DNA of 64,000 nt, taken from NCBI GenBank assembly GCA_963822985.1, contig CAWGJU010000005.1:247991-311990 (forward strand). Reading direction: 5' to 3'. The notes beneath the pieces are model-generated. The model saw nothing but the letters and a program-made list of their open reading frames with translations, ran no database searches and was not told where the DNA came from. This stretch comes from Thermohalobaculum sp963822985. Lineage in GTDB: Bacteria; Pseudomonadota; Alphaproteobacteria; Rhodobacterales; Rhodobacteraceae. Shown in pieces: positions 1 through 7,971 of the stretch; the first letter of the stretch is position 1; every line of letters starts with the position of its first letter. The translations under genes were made by a program, and so were the position numbers.

Positions 1-27
1 GGCGCCCCGGGCGCCGCTAGAAGAGGT

Positions 28-45
28 CCGGGCGCAGCCGCCCGG
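28..45. other. Hairpin just upstream of rpmH
   Basis: A perfect 7 bp inverted repeat (CCGGGCG / CGCCCGG) with a 4-base loop ends ten bases before the rpmH start codon. It could be a leader structure or chance in GC-rich DNA. There is no T-tract, so it does not look like an intrinsic terminator. Confidence 0.3.
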
Positions 46-55
46 TGACGACGCG

Positions 56-190
56 ATGAAACGCACATTCCAGCCCTCGGTCCGCGTCCGCAAGGCGCGT
101 CATGGTTTCCGCGCCCGCATGGCGACCAAGAACGGCCGAAAGATCATCAATCGCCGCCGCGCCAAGGGCCGCAAGCGCCTGTCGGCGTGA
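56..190 (+). CDS. rpmH: 50S ribosomal protein L34
   Basis: The 44-residue product is a complete L34: it begins MKRTFQPS, continues through KARHGFRARM, and ends in a run of Arg and Lys typical of the family. L34 is a small protein of the large ribosomal subunit that binds 23S rRNA. Length is exactly normal. It is followed 16 bases later by rnpA, the conserved bacterial order rpmH-rnpA-yidD. Identification is secure. Confidence 0.97.
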   Translation: MKRTFQPSVRVRKARHGFRARMATKNGRKIINRRRAKGRKRLSA

Positions 191-206
191 GCGCCGGGGG
201 GCGGCG

Positions 207-585
207 ATGGCCGCGCCGCCGCCGACGCTGAAGCAGCGCCGCGACTTCCTGGCCTGCGCCCGCGCCCGCCGCTGGGCGGCGCCGGGGGTCGTGCTCTCAG
301 GCGCGCCGGCGCCCGAGGGCGAGGACGGCGCGACCGGGTGGCATACGCGTCGGCTATACCTGCTCGAAAAAGCTCGGCAACGCCGTGGCGCGCAACCGCG
401 CCAAGCGACGGCTGCGTGCCGCTGCGGCTGAAATCCTGACAGAACAAGGGGTTGCCGGCTGGGACTACGTCCTGGTCGGGCGGCGCGAGGTGACTGTCTC
501 CCGCCCCTTCGCCGCGCTGCTGGACGACCTCCGCACGGCGCTGGGCCGCGTCCATGCCCGGGGCGCGCGCAGAGGGCGGAAATGA
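207..585 (+). CDS. rnpA: Ribonuclease P protein component (apparent frameshift)
   Basis: RnpA is the protein cofactor of RNase P, which matures the 5' ends of tRNAs. The N-terminal part from the ATG at 207 reads TLKQRRDFLACARARRW. The C-terminal part carries the family signature KKLGNAVARNRAKRRLR, but in a different frame. Removing one G from the GGG run at 336-338 joins the two as GGIRVGYTCSKKLGNAV, restoring a protein of about 125 residues, normal for the family. Because the gene is essential, a sequencing or assembly error is the likeliest cause. Its stop codon overlaps the probable yidD start as ATGA, suggesting translational coupling. Confidence 0.88.
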
Positions 586-814
586 GCCCGCTGCGCATAT
601 GCTGGCCCTGCCGGTGCGGGCCTACCGGCTGTTCCTCAGCCCGTGGCTTGGGCGGAACTGCCGCTTCCAGCCGACCTGCTCGGAATACGCGCTCGAGGCG
701 CTGGAGCGGCACGGCGCGGTGCGCGGCGGCTGGCTGGCCCTGCGGCGGCTGCTGCGCTGCCGGCCCGGCGGCGGGCATGGCTACGACCCGGTGCCGGAGG
801 TGCCACGAGATTAG
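582..814 (+). CDS. yidD: Membrane protein insertion efficiency factor YidD
   Basis: YidD is a small amphipathic protein that assists YidC-mediated membrane protein insertion. The sequence carries the family core: PVRAYRLFLSPWLGRNCRFQ, then PTCSEYALEALERHG, then LLRCRP and DPVPEVP. The open frame starts at 554 or 599, but the best start is the ATG at 582. It overlaps the rnpA stop as ATGA and follows a good ribosome site (AGAGGGCGGAA). That start reads MSPLR and needs one base added near 597-599 to join the conserved frame, so another single-base deletion is likely. Family identity is sure; the exact start is not. Confidence 0.85.
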
Positions 815-892
815 CGGTCCTCCTTCCGAGTGCCCCTCAAAGCGTGGCGGAACCGCAGGCGGGCTACGGCGGCAGCAAGGACGCGGTGCGGA

Positions 893-1072
893 CGAGCCGC
901 CCGAAAAAGACGGCTATGCCGCCGCGCCGGTGGAACAAGTCAATGGCCTGACCGACTTCCTCGGGCGTCATCGTCAGCCAGCGGCCGTGCCTGGCGGCGA
1001 AGCGCTTGATGCGCTCGAGGCCGACCTAATAGCCGACGCCGTACCAGAACAGCGCGCGCCGGGCATCGATCC
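893..1072 (-). pseudogene. Decayed fragment of a DedA-family membrane protein gene
   Basis: On the minus strand a frame reads ALFWYGVGY, a stop (TAG at 1026-1028), then LERIKRFAARHGRWLT, TPEEVG and GGIAVFFGRLV. This matches the central block of DedA-family (SNARE-associated) inner membrane proteins. Both ends of the gene are missing and the frame stops again at 864-866, so this is a remnant. It abuts an IS630 fragment at about 1075, suggesting an insertion followed by deletion. The remaining bases between yidD and this fragment show nothing recognisable. Confidence 0.7.
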
Positions 1073-1078
1073 GGCCCC

Positions 1079-1211
1079 GCCCGTCCAGTGCGTCGCCTCG
1101 CGCGGCGGCGGCTCGTCCAGCGTCAGCGCCACCACCCGGTCGACCACCTGCCGGTCGAGCGCCGGAATGCGAGGCGGCCGTGTCTTGTCGCGCAGCAGCC
1201 CGTCCACCACC
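1079..1211 (-). pseudogene. IS630-family transposase N-terminal fragment
   Basis: The minus-strand frame reads VVDGLLRDKTRPPRIPALD, then QVVDRVVALTLDEPP and EATHWTG. This is characteristic of the N-terminal helix-turn-helix and linker region of IS630-family transposases (VDGLLRD-TRPP and EPP-EATHWT motifs). The rest of the transposase, including the DDE catalytic part, is absent, so it cannot be active. The homology stops at ATHWTG and the DedA fragment begins almost at once. From 1212 to 1302 nothing else is recognisable. Confidence 0.72.
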
Positions 1212-1302
1212 GCAACGGTTCTGCGCCTCGGCGTTGCACGCGGCATCGCTGTCGTCGAGATCCTCGGTATCCGCCCCACTGACCGGCTGCGCGGCGCCGA
1301 GA

Positions 1303-2085
1303 TCAGTCCAGCGCCGGCGGCTCGAACCAGTTTGTCAGGGACAGGCCGCCATCCACCACGAAGGCGGCACCGGTGATGTATCCCGAAATGCGGTCCGAGA
1401 GCACGGCGAGCGCCATCGCCGCGAGATCCTCGCTCTTGCCCAGCCGCCCGAGCGGGATGTGCTGCGCGAGCGATGGATCGGCGACAAAGCCTCCGGCCGC
1501 GATCGCCCCCGGAACCAGGGCGTTCACGCGGATCCCGAACCGGCCGAGCGTCTTGGCCAGCTCCTTCACCAGCATGGCCAATGCCGCCTTCGAGGTGCTG
1601 TAGTGCGGGAGGTTGCGCGGCGTCTGCGAATGCAGCGAGGTCAGCATCAGAAAGGAACCCGGCTCGCCGGCGGCGATGAGCTGCTTGGCCAACCCGCGCG
1701 AGAGATGGAAACCGGCATCCACATTGACGGCCCGCATATGCTCCCAGGTTTCGTCCGAGACCGCCAGCGCGTGATCGGCCTCGCGTCTCGGCGGCGCCGC
1801 GCTGTGCACGAAATGCGTGACCACGCCGAGATTGGCCCGGGCGAACGAGAGCAGCGCATCGCAGGCCTCGCGGTTCGCCAGATCGCCCACCCAGGGAATG
1901 CCAAAGCCCGGCGCCGCCGAAGCGCCCAGGGCCGCTCGAACGCGGTCCCCGTCGATGTCCGCGAAGATCGTCCGGACGCCCTCGCCGACCAGCGCCTGAG
2001 CGATCGCACGGCCGATGCCGTTGCCTGCACCGGTCACCAGGGCCGCGTCTCGTTGCGTATCGAAGGGGGATGCGAGCAGGCTCAT
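1303..2085 (-). CDS. SDR-family NAD(P)-dependent oxidoreductase
   Basis: The 260-residue product is a classical short-chain dehydrogenase. The nucleotide-binding motif TGAGNGIG is at residues 18-25, a catalytic serine is near 150-153, and the YxxxK pair is Tyr162/Lys166. The usual NNAG motif is replaced by HSAAP near residue 94, a mild oddity. It is transcribed divergently from the sugar-acid cluster, sharing a 167 bp intergenic region that probably holds both promoters. Its position suggests a role in sugar or sugar-acid oxidation, but the substrate cannot be read from the sequence. Confidence 0.88.
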   Translation of the reverse strand: MSLLASPFDTQRDAALVTGAGNGIGRAIAQALVGEGVRTIFADIDGDRVRAALGASAAPGFGIPWVGDLANREACDALLSFARANLGVVTHFVHSAAPPRREADHALAVSDETWEHMRAVNVDAGFHLSRGLAKQLIAAGEPGSFLMLTSLHSQTPRNLPHYSTSKAALAMLVKELAKTLGRFGIRVNALVPGAIAAGGFVADPSLAQHIPLGRLGKSEDLAAMALAVLSDRISGYITGAAFVVDGGLSLTNWFEPPALD

Positions 2086-2252
2086 TGGGAATTCTCCTCG
2101 TGCAACAGGGTCTGGCGCGCACTGGCGCCGGGGATGACAACGCCCGGATGCCGGGCCGCTGCCCGCACATGCACGGCCACCGCCCCATTGCGATGCCCCG
2201 CCGCGTCGGTCATCGTCTTACCTCGGTGGGCCGGCATCCAGAAGGAGTGGCG

Positions 2253-3023
2253 ATGAACACGATCCGCAAGCGCGTGCTGGCCGGCGAGCCGGTCCTCGGC
2301 GCCATGGTGTTCGAGTGCTTCACGCCCGGCATCGCGCGGCTTATGGAACTCGCCGGCTGCGAATACCTCATCTACGACATGGAGCATACGGGCATCGGTC
2401 TCGAGACGCTCCGCGTCCAGGCGGCTCACTGTCGGGGCCTTGCCGTCGTCCCGATGGCGCGGATACCGCGATGCGAATACCGCTTCATCGCGGGGGCGCT
2501 CGACATCGGAATGAAGGGCGTAATGGTTCCGATGGTCGAATCGGCCGACCAGGCCCGGGTGATCGCCGAGGCGTCTCGCTATCCGCCGGCAGGACGCCGC
2601 GGCGCCGCCTTCGGCTTTGCGCATGACGACTATGCGCCCGGGGACCCTGCCGACAAGATGCGCCGCGCTGATGCCGAGGTGCTGACCATCGCCCAGATCG
2701 AGACGGAGCGCGGGCTGGAGAACCTCGATGCCATCGCCGGCACCCAGGGCGTCGACGTGCTCTGGCTCGGCCATTTCGACATGACGAACTTCCTGGGCGT
2801 GCCGGGCCAGTTCCGCAGCGAGACCTATCTCGACGCGGTCCGCGCGATCGTCGCGGCGGCGCGACGCCACGGCAAGGGGCTGGGCTTCATGGCGGCGGAC
2901 GCCGACTGGCTGCGGGAGTATCGCGAGCACGGCTTCAACATGCTCGCCGCCGGGACGGACCAGGCGATGCTTGTCCACGGCGTGCGCGGCGTGCTGGAAG
3001 GGGCGGAGGAGGGCCGGACATGA
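2253..3023 (+). CDS. HpcH/HpaI-type class II aldolase
   Basis: The 256-residue protein matches the HpcH/HpaI aldolase/citrate lyase family, which cleaves 2-keto-3-deoxy acids to pyruvate and an aldehyde using a divalent metal. Family features seen are an early LIYDMEHTGIG segment, the IAQIETERGLENLD segment with a likely metal-ligand Glu, and GTD near the C-terminus. The chosen ATG at 2253 follows a clear ribosome site (GAAGGAG) and fits family length; the frame is open further upstream without family similarity. It overlaps the next gene by 4 bases (ATGA), so the two are probably coupled. Likely role: the retro-aldol step of hexonate catabolism (inference). Confidence 0.88.
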   Translation: MNTIRKRVLAGEPVLGAMVFECFTPGIARLMELAGCEYLIYDMEHTGIGLETLRVQAAHCRGLAVVPMARIPRCEYRFIAGALDIGMKGVMVPMVESADQARVIAEASRYPPAGRRGAAFGFAHDDYAPGDPADKMRRADAEVLTIAQIETERGLENLDAIAGTQGVDVLWLGHFDMTNFLGVPGQFRSETYLDAVRAIVAAARRHGKGLGFMAADADWLREYREHGFNMLAAGTDQAMLVHGVRGVLEGAEEGRT

Positions 3024-4003
3024 GCTTTCGCGTCGGAACCACCCGCGACCTTATGACCCGCTCGGGCCAACCCGCCTTCGACGAGCGCGCCTTCGACGAA
3101 TTGAAGGCGAACCCGGAGATCGAGTGGGAATGGATCCCCGAGAGCTTGCGCGAGATCACGCCCGACATCGCCGCCCGCTATGACGGGCTGCACCTCAACG
3201 CACCGAAGCTGACCGCGCGCAGCATCGCCCGTGACGATTGCCGGCTGAAGATCGTCGCTCGCAACGGGGTCGGCTTCGATTCGGTCGACCTTGCCGCCTG
3301 CGCCGCCAAGGGGATCGTCGTCACGAACACGCCGCTGGCGATCCGCCGCCCGGTGGCCGTCGCGGCGATGACGCTGATCCTGGCGCTCGCGGGCCGGCTG
3401 TTCGTCAAGGACCGGATCGTGCGCGAAGGCCGTTGGGGCGAGCGGGTCGAGCACATGGGCGAGGGGCTGACGACGCGCACGCTCGGGCTCGTCGGCGGCG
3501 GCGGCATCGGGCAGGAGCTGATCCCGCTCGCCCGCCCGTTCTTCGGCGAGGTGATCGTCGCCGACCCCCAGGTTCCGGGCGAGGTCTTCGAGAAGCTCGG
3601 CGCCCGCAAGGTGACGTTCGAGACGGTACTCAAGGAATCGGACTACCTGGTCGTCGCCTGCCCGCTCAACGACGCGACGCACCACCTGATGGACGCCGGC
3701 GCCTTCGCCCGCATCAAGCGGGGCGCAACCTTCGTCAACGTGGCGCGCGGGCCTATCCACGATGAGGCGGCGCTTGTCGAGGCGCTGGAGTCGGGCCGGC
3801 TGCAAGCCGCCGGGCTCGACGTGCACGAGGTCGAGCCATTGCCCGCCTCGAGCCGGCTCATTGGCATGGACAATGTCATCCTGACGCCGCACGCGCTCTG
3901 CTGGACTGATGAGTGCTTCGAGGACATGGCGCGGACGGCGCTGCGCTCGATTGCCGATGTGTCGCTCGGACGGCGACCAAAGCACGTGGTCGAGGCCGGC
4001 TGA
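3020..4003 (+). CDS. D-isomer-specific 2-hydroxyacid dehydrogenase
   Basis: The 327-residue protein shows the D-2-hydroxyacid dehydrogenase fold: substrate-domain segment VARNGVGFDSVD, the NAD-binding loop GLVGGGGIGQ near residue 156, the VNVARGP signature, and a late catalytic His in LTPHALCWTD. The family interconverts 2-keto acids and 2-hydroxy acids with NAD(P)H. It overlaps the aldolase by 4 bases and lies in the same operon as idonate/gluconate-type dehydrogenases and a TRAP transporter. Reduction or oxidation of a small product such as a tartronate-, glyoxylate- or hexonate-derived acid is plausible. Family sure, substrate unknown. Confidence 0.9.
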   Translation: MSFRVGTTRDLMTRSGQPAFDERAFDELKANPEIEWEWIPESLREITPDIAARYDGLHLNAPKLTARSIARDDCRLKIVARNGVGFDSVDLAACAAKGIVVTNTPLAIRRPVAVAAMTLILALAGRLFVKDRIVREGRWGERVEHMGEGLTTRTLGLVGGGGIGQELIPLARPFFGEVIVADPQVPGEVFEKLGARKVTFETVLKESDYLVVACPLNDATHHLMDAGAFARIKRGATFVNVARGPIHDEAALVEALESGRLQAAGLDVHEVEPLPASSRLIGMDNVILTPHALCWTDECFEDMARTALRSIADVSLGRRPKHVVEAG

Positions 4004-4100
4004 TGACAGTGTCATCTCGATTTCCGAGCGGCGGGCCGGCTTGGCCGCGGCAGATGCAACCATCAATAACGTCTCGGCCTGATCACCGAGGGGAGACCAG

Positions 4101-4868
4101 ATGAGCGTCCAGTTATTCGACCTGAGCGGCAAGACGGCGCTCGTGACCGGCTCGTCGCGCGGCCTCGGCCGCGCCTTCGCCGAAGGGATGGCGGCCGCCG
4201 GCGCCCGGGTCGTCCTGAACGGCGTCGACCCCGGCCGGCTTCAAGCCGCGTCGGACGAGATGCGGGGGGCGGGCCACGACGTCCTGACGGCCGCGTTCGA
4301 CGTCACGGACGAGGCGGCGCTCGTCGCCGCCTTCGAGGGGTTCGACGCAGAGGGCGTAGCCGTCGACATCCTCGTCAACAATGCCGGCATCCAGTTCCGC
4401 AAGCCGATGCTCGAACTGGCCAGCAACGACTGGCGGCGCGTGATCGACACGAACCTGACCGCCGCCTTCGTCGCGGGGCGCGAGGCGGCCAAGCGCATGG
4501 TGCCGCGCAAAAGCGGCAAGATCATCAACATCGGCTCGCTGATGTCCGGTCTGGCCCGTGCGACGGTGGCGCCCTACACGGCCGCGAAAGGCGGGGTGAA
4601 GATGCTGACCAAGTCGATGGCGGCCGAATGGGCCGGGCACGGCATCCAGGCGAACGCCATCGGTCCCGGATATATGCTGACCGAGATGAACGAGGCGCTG
4701 GTCTCGAACCCGGACTTCAACGCATGGGTCACGGGCCGCACGCCCGCCGGCCGATGGGGCAGGCCGGACGAGCTCGTCGGGGCCGCGATCTTTCTCGCCT
4801 CGTCCGCGTCCGACTACGTCAACGGCCAGATCATCTATGTCGACGGCGGCATGAGCTCGGTGCTCTGA
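4101..4868 (+). CDS. idnO: SDR, gluconate 5-dehydrogenase (IdnO)-like
   Basis: This is a 255-residue classical SDR with TGSSRGLG at residues 16-23, NNAG at 93-96, Ser146, and Tyr159/Lys163. The start MSVQLFDLSGKTALVTGSS and end VNGQIIYVDGGMSSVL resemble gluconate 5-dehydrogenases, which reduce 5-keto-D-gluconate to D-gluconate. Its stop overlaps the start of the idonate-dehydrogenase-like gene (TGATG), so the two are translationally linked, as expected for an idonate pathway pair. Assignment as IdnO rests on overall resemblance and this neighbour; another ketoreductase specificity is possible. Confidence 0.8.
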   Translation: MSVQLFDLSGKTALVTGSSRGLGRAFAEGMAAAGARVVLNGVDPGRLQAASDEMRGAGHDVLTAAFDVTDEAALVAAFEGFDAEGVAVDILVNNAGIQFRKPMLELASNDWRRVIDTNLTAAFVAGREAAKRMVPRKSGKIINIGSLMSGLARATVAPYTAAKGGVKMLTKSMAAEWAGHGIQANAIGPGYMLTEMNEALVSNPDFNAWVTGRTPAGRWGRPDELVGAAIFLASSASDYVNGQIIYVDGGMSSVL

Positions 4869-5911
4869 TGCGCGCCGTCGTCATTCATGCCCCGGAGGAT
4901 CTGCGCCTCGACGAACAGCCCGATGCCGGGGCGCCCGGGCCCGGCGTGGTGCGCGTCGCGATCGCGCGCGGGGGCGTCTGCGGCTCGGACCTGCATTATT
5001 TCCACCATGGCGGTTTCGGCGCGGTGCGCATCCGCGAACCGATGGTGCTCGGGCACGAAGTCTCGGGCGTTGTCGACGCGGTGGGGGCCGGCGTCGAGGG
5101 CCTCGCCCCCGGCGACCGCGTCGCCCTCAACCCGTCGACGCCCTGCGGGCGCTGCCGATATTGCCTGCGTGACATGCGCAACCACTGCCTCGACATGCGC
5201 TTTGCAGGCAGCGCCATGCGCTTCCCGCACCAGCAGGGCTTCTTCCGCCAGTCGCTGACGGTCCCGGCCGATCAGGCCTTGCGGCTCGGCCCCGGCACCG
5301 ATCTCTCGCATGCCGCGTGCGCCGAGCCCTTCGCGGTCTGCCTGCATGCGGCGCTCCAGGCCGGGCCGCTGCTGGGGCAGCGCGTGCTGGTGACCGGCTG
5401 CGGACCGATCGGCTGCCTCGCCGTTCTGGCGGCAGCCCAGGCCGGCGCCGCCGAGATCATCGCGACCGACCTGACGGCGGCGCCCCTTGCCATCGCCCGT
5501 CGGATGGGCGCGACGCGCGTGATCGACCTGAGTGCCGACCACGATGCGATCGACGCCCTTGCAAAGGACAAGGGCACCGTCGACGCAGCCTTCGAGTGTT
5601 CGGGCAGCGCGAAGGCGATGCAGTCAGCCATTGCCGTGACCCGGCCGCGCGGAACGATCGTTGCGGTCGGGCTGGGTGGCGAGACGCCGATGCCGCTCGG
5701 CCTGATGGTGACGAAGGAGCTGCGCATTCGGGGAAGCTTCCGCTTCGACCACGAATTCGCCATGGCCGTCGAGCTGATCGACCGCGGTCATGTCGACATG
5801 ACGCCGCTCGTCACCGACGTTCTGCCGATGTCGGAAGCGCTGGCGGCGTTTCGACTTGCGTCCGACCGCAGCCGCGCGATGAAGGTGCAGCTCGATCTCG
5901 GCGCGCCTTGA
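4868..5911 (+). CDS. idnD: Zinc alcohol dehydrogenase, L-idonate 5-dehydrogenase-like
   Basis: The 347-residue protein is a medium-chain zinc dehydrogenase. It has the catalytic zinc site GVCGSDLHYF followed by GHE, a structural zinc cysteine cluster in PCGRCRYCLRDMRNHC, and the cofactor motif GCGPIGCLA. The HYFHHGGFG segment and length match L-idonate 5-dehydrogenases, which oxidise L-idonate to 5-keto-D-gluconate. It immediately follows the IdnO-like gene with overlapping stop and start codons. Together they would convert idonate to gluconate. Sorbitol or another polyol dehydrogenase is the main alternative. Confidence 0.83.
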   Translation: MRAVVIHAPEDLRLDEQPDAGAPGPGVVRVAIARGGVCGSDLHYFHHGGFGAVRIREPMVLGHEVSGVVDAVGAGVEGLAPGDRVALNPSTPCGRCRYCLRDMRNHCLDMRFAGSAMRFPHQQGFFRQSLTVPADQALRLGPGTDLSHAACAEPFAVCLHAALQAGPLLGQRVLVTGCGPIGCLAVLAAAQAGAAEIIATDLTAAPLAIARRMGATRVIDLSADHDAIDALAKDKGTVDAAFECSGSAKAMQSAIAVTRPRGTIVAVGLGGETPMPLGLMVTKELRIRGSFRFDHEFAMAVELIDRGHVDMTPLVTDVLPMSEALAAFRLASDRSRAMKVQLDLGAP

Positions 5912-6183
5912 TCGGCGCGCGGCGCCGGGTGAAAGCGAGAGCTCCCGCCAGGGTCAACCTCGGGCGCCCGTTCTCGGCGCCCTTGCGCAGTTGAGCCGTC
6001 CAGCCAGTCACAACCCCGACGTGGACCCGTTTGGCGCAGGGAGAGAGGTCAAGGCTTCTCTCTGATGTTATTGCGCCGAAGGTGCCAATGGCCTGCGCGC
6101 CTCGTCCAAGACCGTGTACGTTCGCCACGGGCCATTCCGCGAATCGGAAGGCGACGACGAGTTCGTTCAAGGGAGGAATACCA

Positions 6184-7183
6184 ATGCGTCTTCTGACGAT
6201 CGCTGCGATCACCGCCGTTCTCGCTCTGCCCGCGGCCGCCTTCGCCGCCTGCGATGCTGGCGAGGAAGTGATCAAGTTCAGCCATGTGACCAACGCCGAC
6301 AAGCACCCCAAGGGGCTGGCCGCCGCGCTGTTCGCCAAACGGGTGGACGAAGAGATGGACGGCAAGCTCTGCGTCGAGGTCTATCCGAACTCGACGCTCT
6401 ACGGTGACGACAAGGAGCTCGAGGCGCTGCTCAACAACGACGTGCAGATGATCGCGCCGTCAGTGTCCAAGTTCGAGCAGTTCACCAAGAAATTCCGCAT
6501 GTACGACTTCCCGTTCCTGTTCAAGGACATCGCGGCCGTCGACGCCTATCAGTCCAGCGAAGAAGGCCAGGCGCTGAAGGAACTCGATGCGCAAGCGCGG
6601 CGTGCAGGGCCTGGCCTTCTGGCACTCGGGCATGAAGCAGTTCTCGGCCAACAAGCCGCTGATCCTGCCTTCGGACGCCGCCGGGCTGAAGTTCCGCGTC
6701 CAATCCTCGGACGTGCTCGTCGACATGATTCAGGCGCTGAACGCGAGCCCGCAGAAGATGGCCTTCTCCGAGGTGTACGGCGCCCTGCAGACCGGCGTTG
6801 TCGACGGCCAGGAGAACACCTGGTCGAACATCTACGGCCAGAAGTTCTTCGAGGTTCAGGACGGCGTCACCCACACCGATCACGGCGTGCTCGACTATCT
6901 GGTCGCGGTCAACGCCAAGTGGTGGGACTCGCTGCCCGAGGACCAGCGCCAGCAGCTCAGGACCATTATGGACGAGGTCACGGCCGAGAGGAACGCCGAG
7001 GTCACCAAGATCGAGGAGGCATCGAAGCAGCGCCTCGTCGAGGCCGGCGTCGAGATCCGCGAGCTGACGGACGAGCAGCGGCAAGCCTGGGTCGACGCGA
7101 TGAAGCCGGTCTGGGACAAGTACGCCGATGATGTCGATCCCGCGACCATCGAGGCGATCCAGAAGATCAACAGCGGCGTCTGA
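6184..7183 (+). CDS. dctP: TRAP transporter solute-binding protein DctP (apparent frameshift)
   Basis: The periplasmic solute-binding component of a TRAP transporter. It starts at 6184 after a strong ribosome site (GGGAGGA) with a signal peptide (MRLLTIAAITAVLALPAAAF, cleavage after AFA). The N-terminal half (VIKFSHVTNADKHPKG, LNNDVQMIAPS) and C-terminal half (GLAFWHSGMKQ, MAFSEVYGALQTGVVDGQEN, TYTDH-like THTDHGVLDY) are in different frames. They join at about 6583-6590, consistent with one extra base. The joined length of about 332 residues is normal. The 272 bp upstream (5912-6183) shows no gene. A sequencing error is the likeliest explanation; a true loss of function would also disable the transporter. 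Confidence 0.87.
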
Positions 7184-7260
7184 TCCGCCCGGCCCGTCCC
7201 GGCCCCGGGGTCGGGGCGGGCCGTCACCGCAGGGCCGCCCGGCCTCAGGGGGAAGGACCG

Positions 7261-7968
7261 ATGGACCATCGCGCACCCTGGATGCGCACCCGCCTCGGGC
7301 GCGCCGTGAACGGCTTCGAGGAGACCGCGATCGCGGTGCTGCTCGGGTTGATGACGGTTGTCACCTTCGTCAACGTGCCGATCCGCTATCTCTTCGACGG
7401 CGTCAAGCTGCCGCGGATCGAGTTTCTCTGGGCAGTCGAGATCACCAGCTTCCTGTTTGCCTGGCTGGTCATCTTCGGCATCAGCTATTGCGTGAAGGTC
7501 AGCGCCAACCTCGGCGTGGACGCGGTCATCAACGTGCTGCCCGCGGGCGCGCGGCGGGGGCTGGCGCTCGCCGCGGGCATCTTTTGCGTCGCCTACGCGG
7601 CGCTGCTGCTGAAGGCCGGATGGGACTTCTTCGCGCCCTTTGCCAACCTGCCGCCGACCACCGGCCGCTGGGTGCCGACCGGGTTCGACACCGAGTTCCT
7701 GCCGCAGGGCTGGTACGAGGTAAACGATATCCCGTTCCCGGCCGGGCTTGGATTTCTGCAGGACGTTTTCAATGATGGCGACGAGTACGAAAAGCTGCCG
7801 CGCGTCATTCCCTACCTTATTCTGCCGATAGGCATGGCGCTGCTGCTCTTCCGCTTCGTCCAGGCGACGCTGCGCGTCTGGCGCGGCGAGACCGACCGGC
7901 TGATCGTCGGCCACGAGGCCGAGGAGATGGTCGCCGAGGCGGCGGCCGCCGAGCGAACCAGAAGCTGA
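7261..7968 (+). CDS. dctQ: TRAP transporter small permease DctQ
   Basis: The 235-residue protein has four hydrophobic stretches, at about residues 21-41, 56-80, 97-118 and 184-202, and the family pattern WAVEITSFLFAWLVIFGISY in the second. DctQ is the small membrane subunit that pairs with DctM. It is longer than many DctQ proteins because of a roughly 60-residue polar loop between the third and fourth segments, a form I associate with the mannitol/chloroaromatic-type TRAP subgroup. It lies between dctP and dctM, separated from dctM by 3 bases. Confidence 0.88.
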   Translation: MDHRAPWMRTRLGRAVNGFEETAIAVLLGLMTVVTFVNVPIRYLFDGVKLPRIEFLWAVEITSFLFAWLVIFGISYCVKVSANLGVDAVINVLPAGARRGLALAAGIFCVAYAALLLKAGWDFFAPFANLPPTTGRWVPTGFDTEFLPQGWYEVNDIPFPAGLGFLQDVFNDGDEYEKLPRVIPYLILPIGMALLLFRFVQATLRVWRGETDRLIVGHEAEEMVAEAAAAERTRS

Positions 7969-7971
7969 GCC

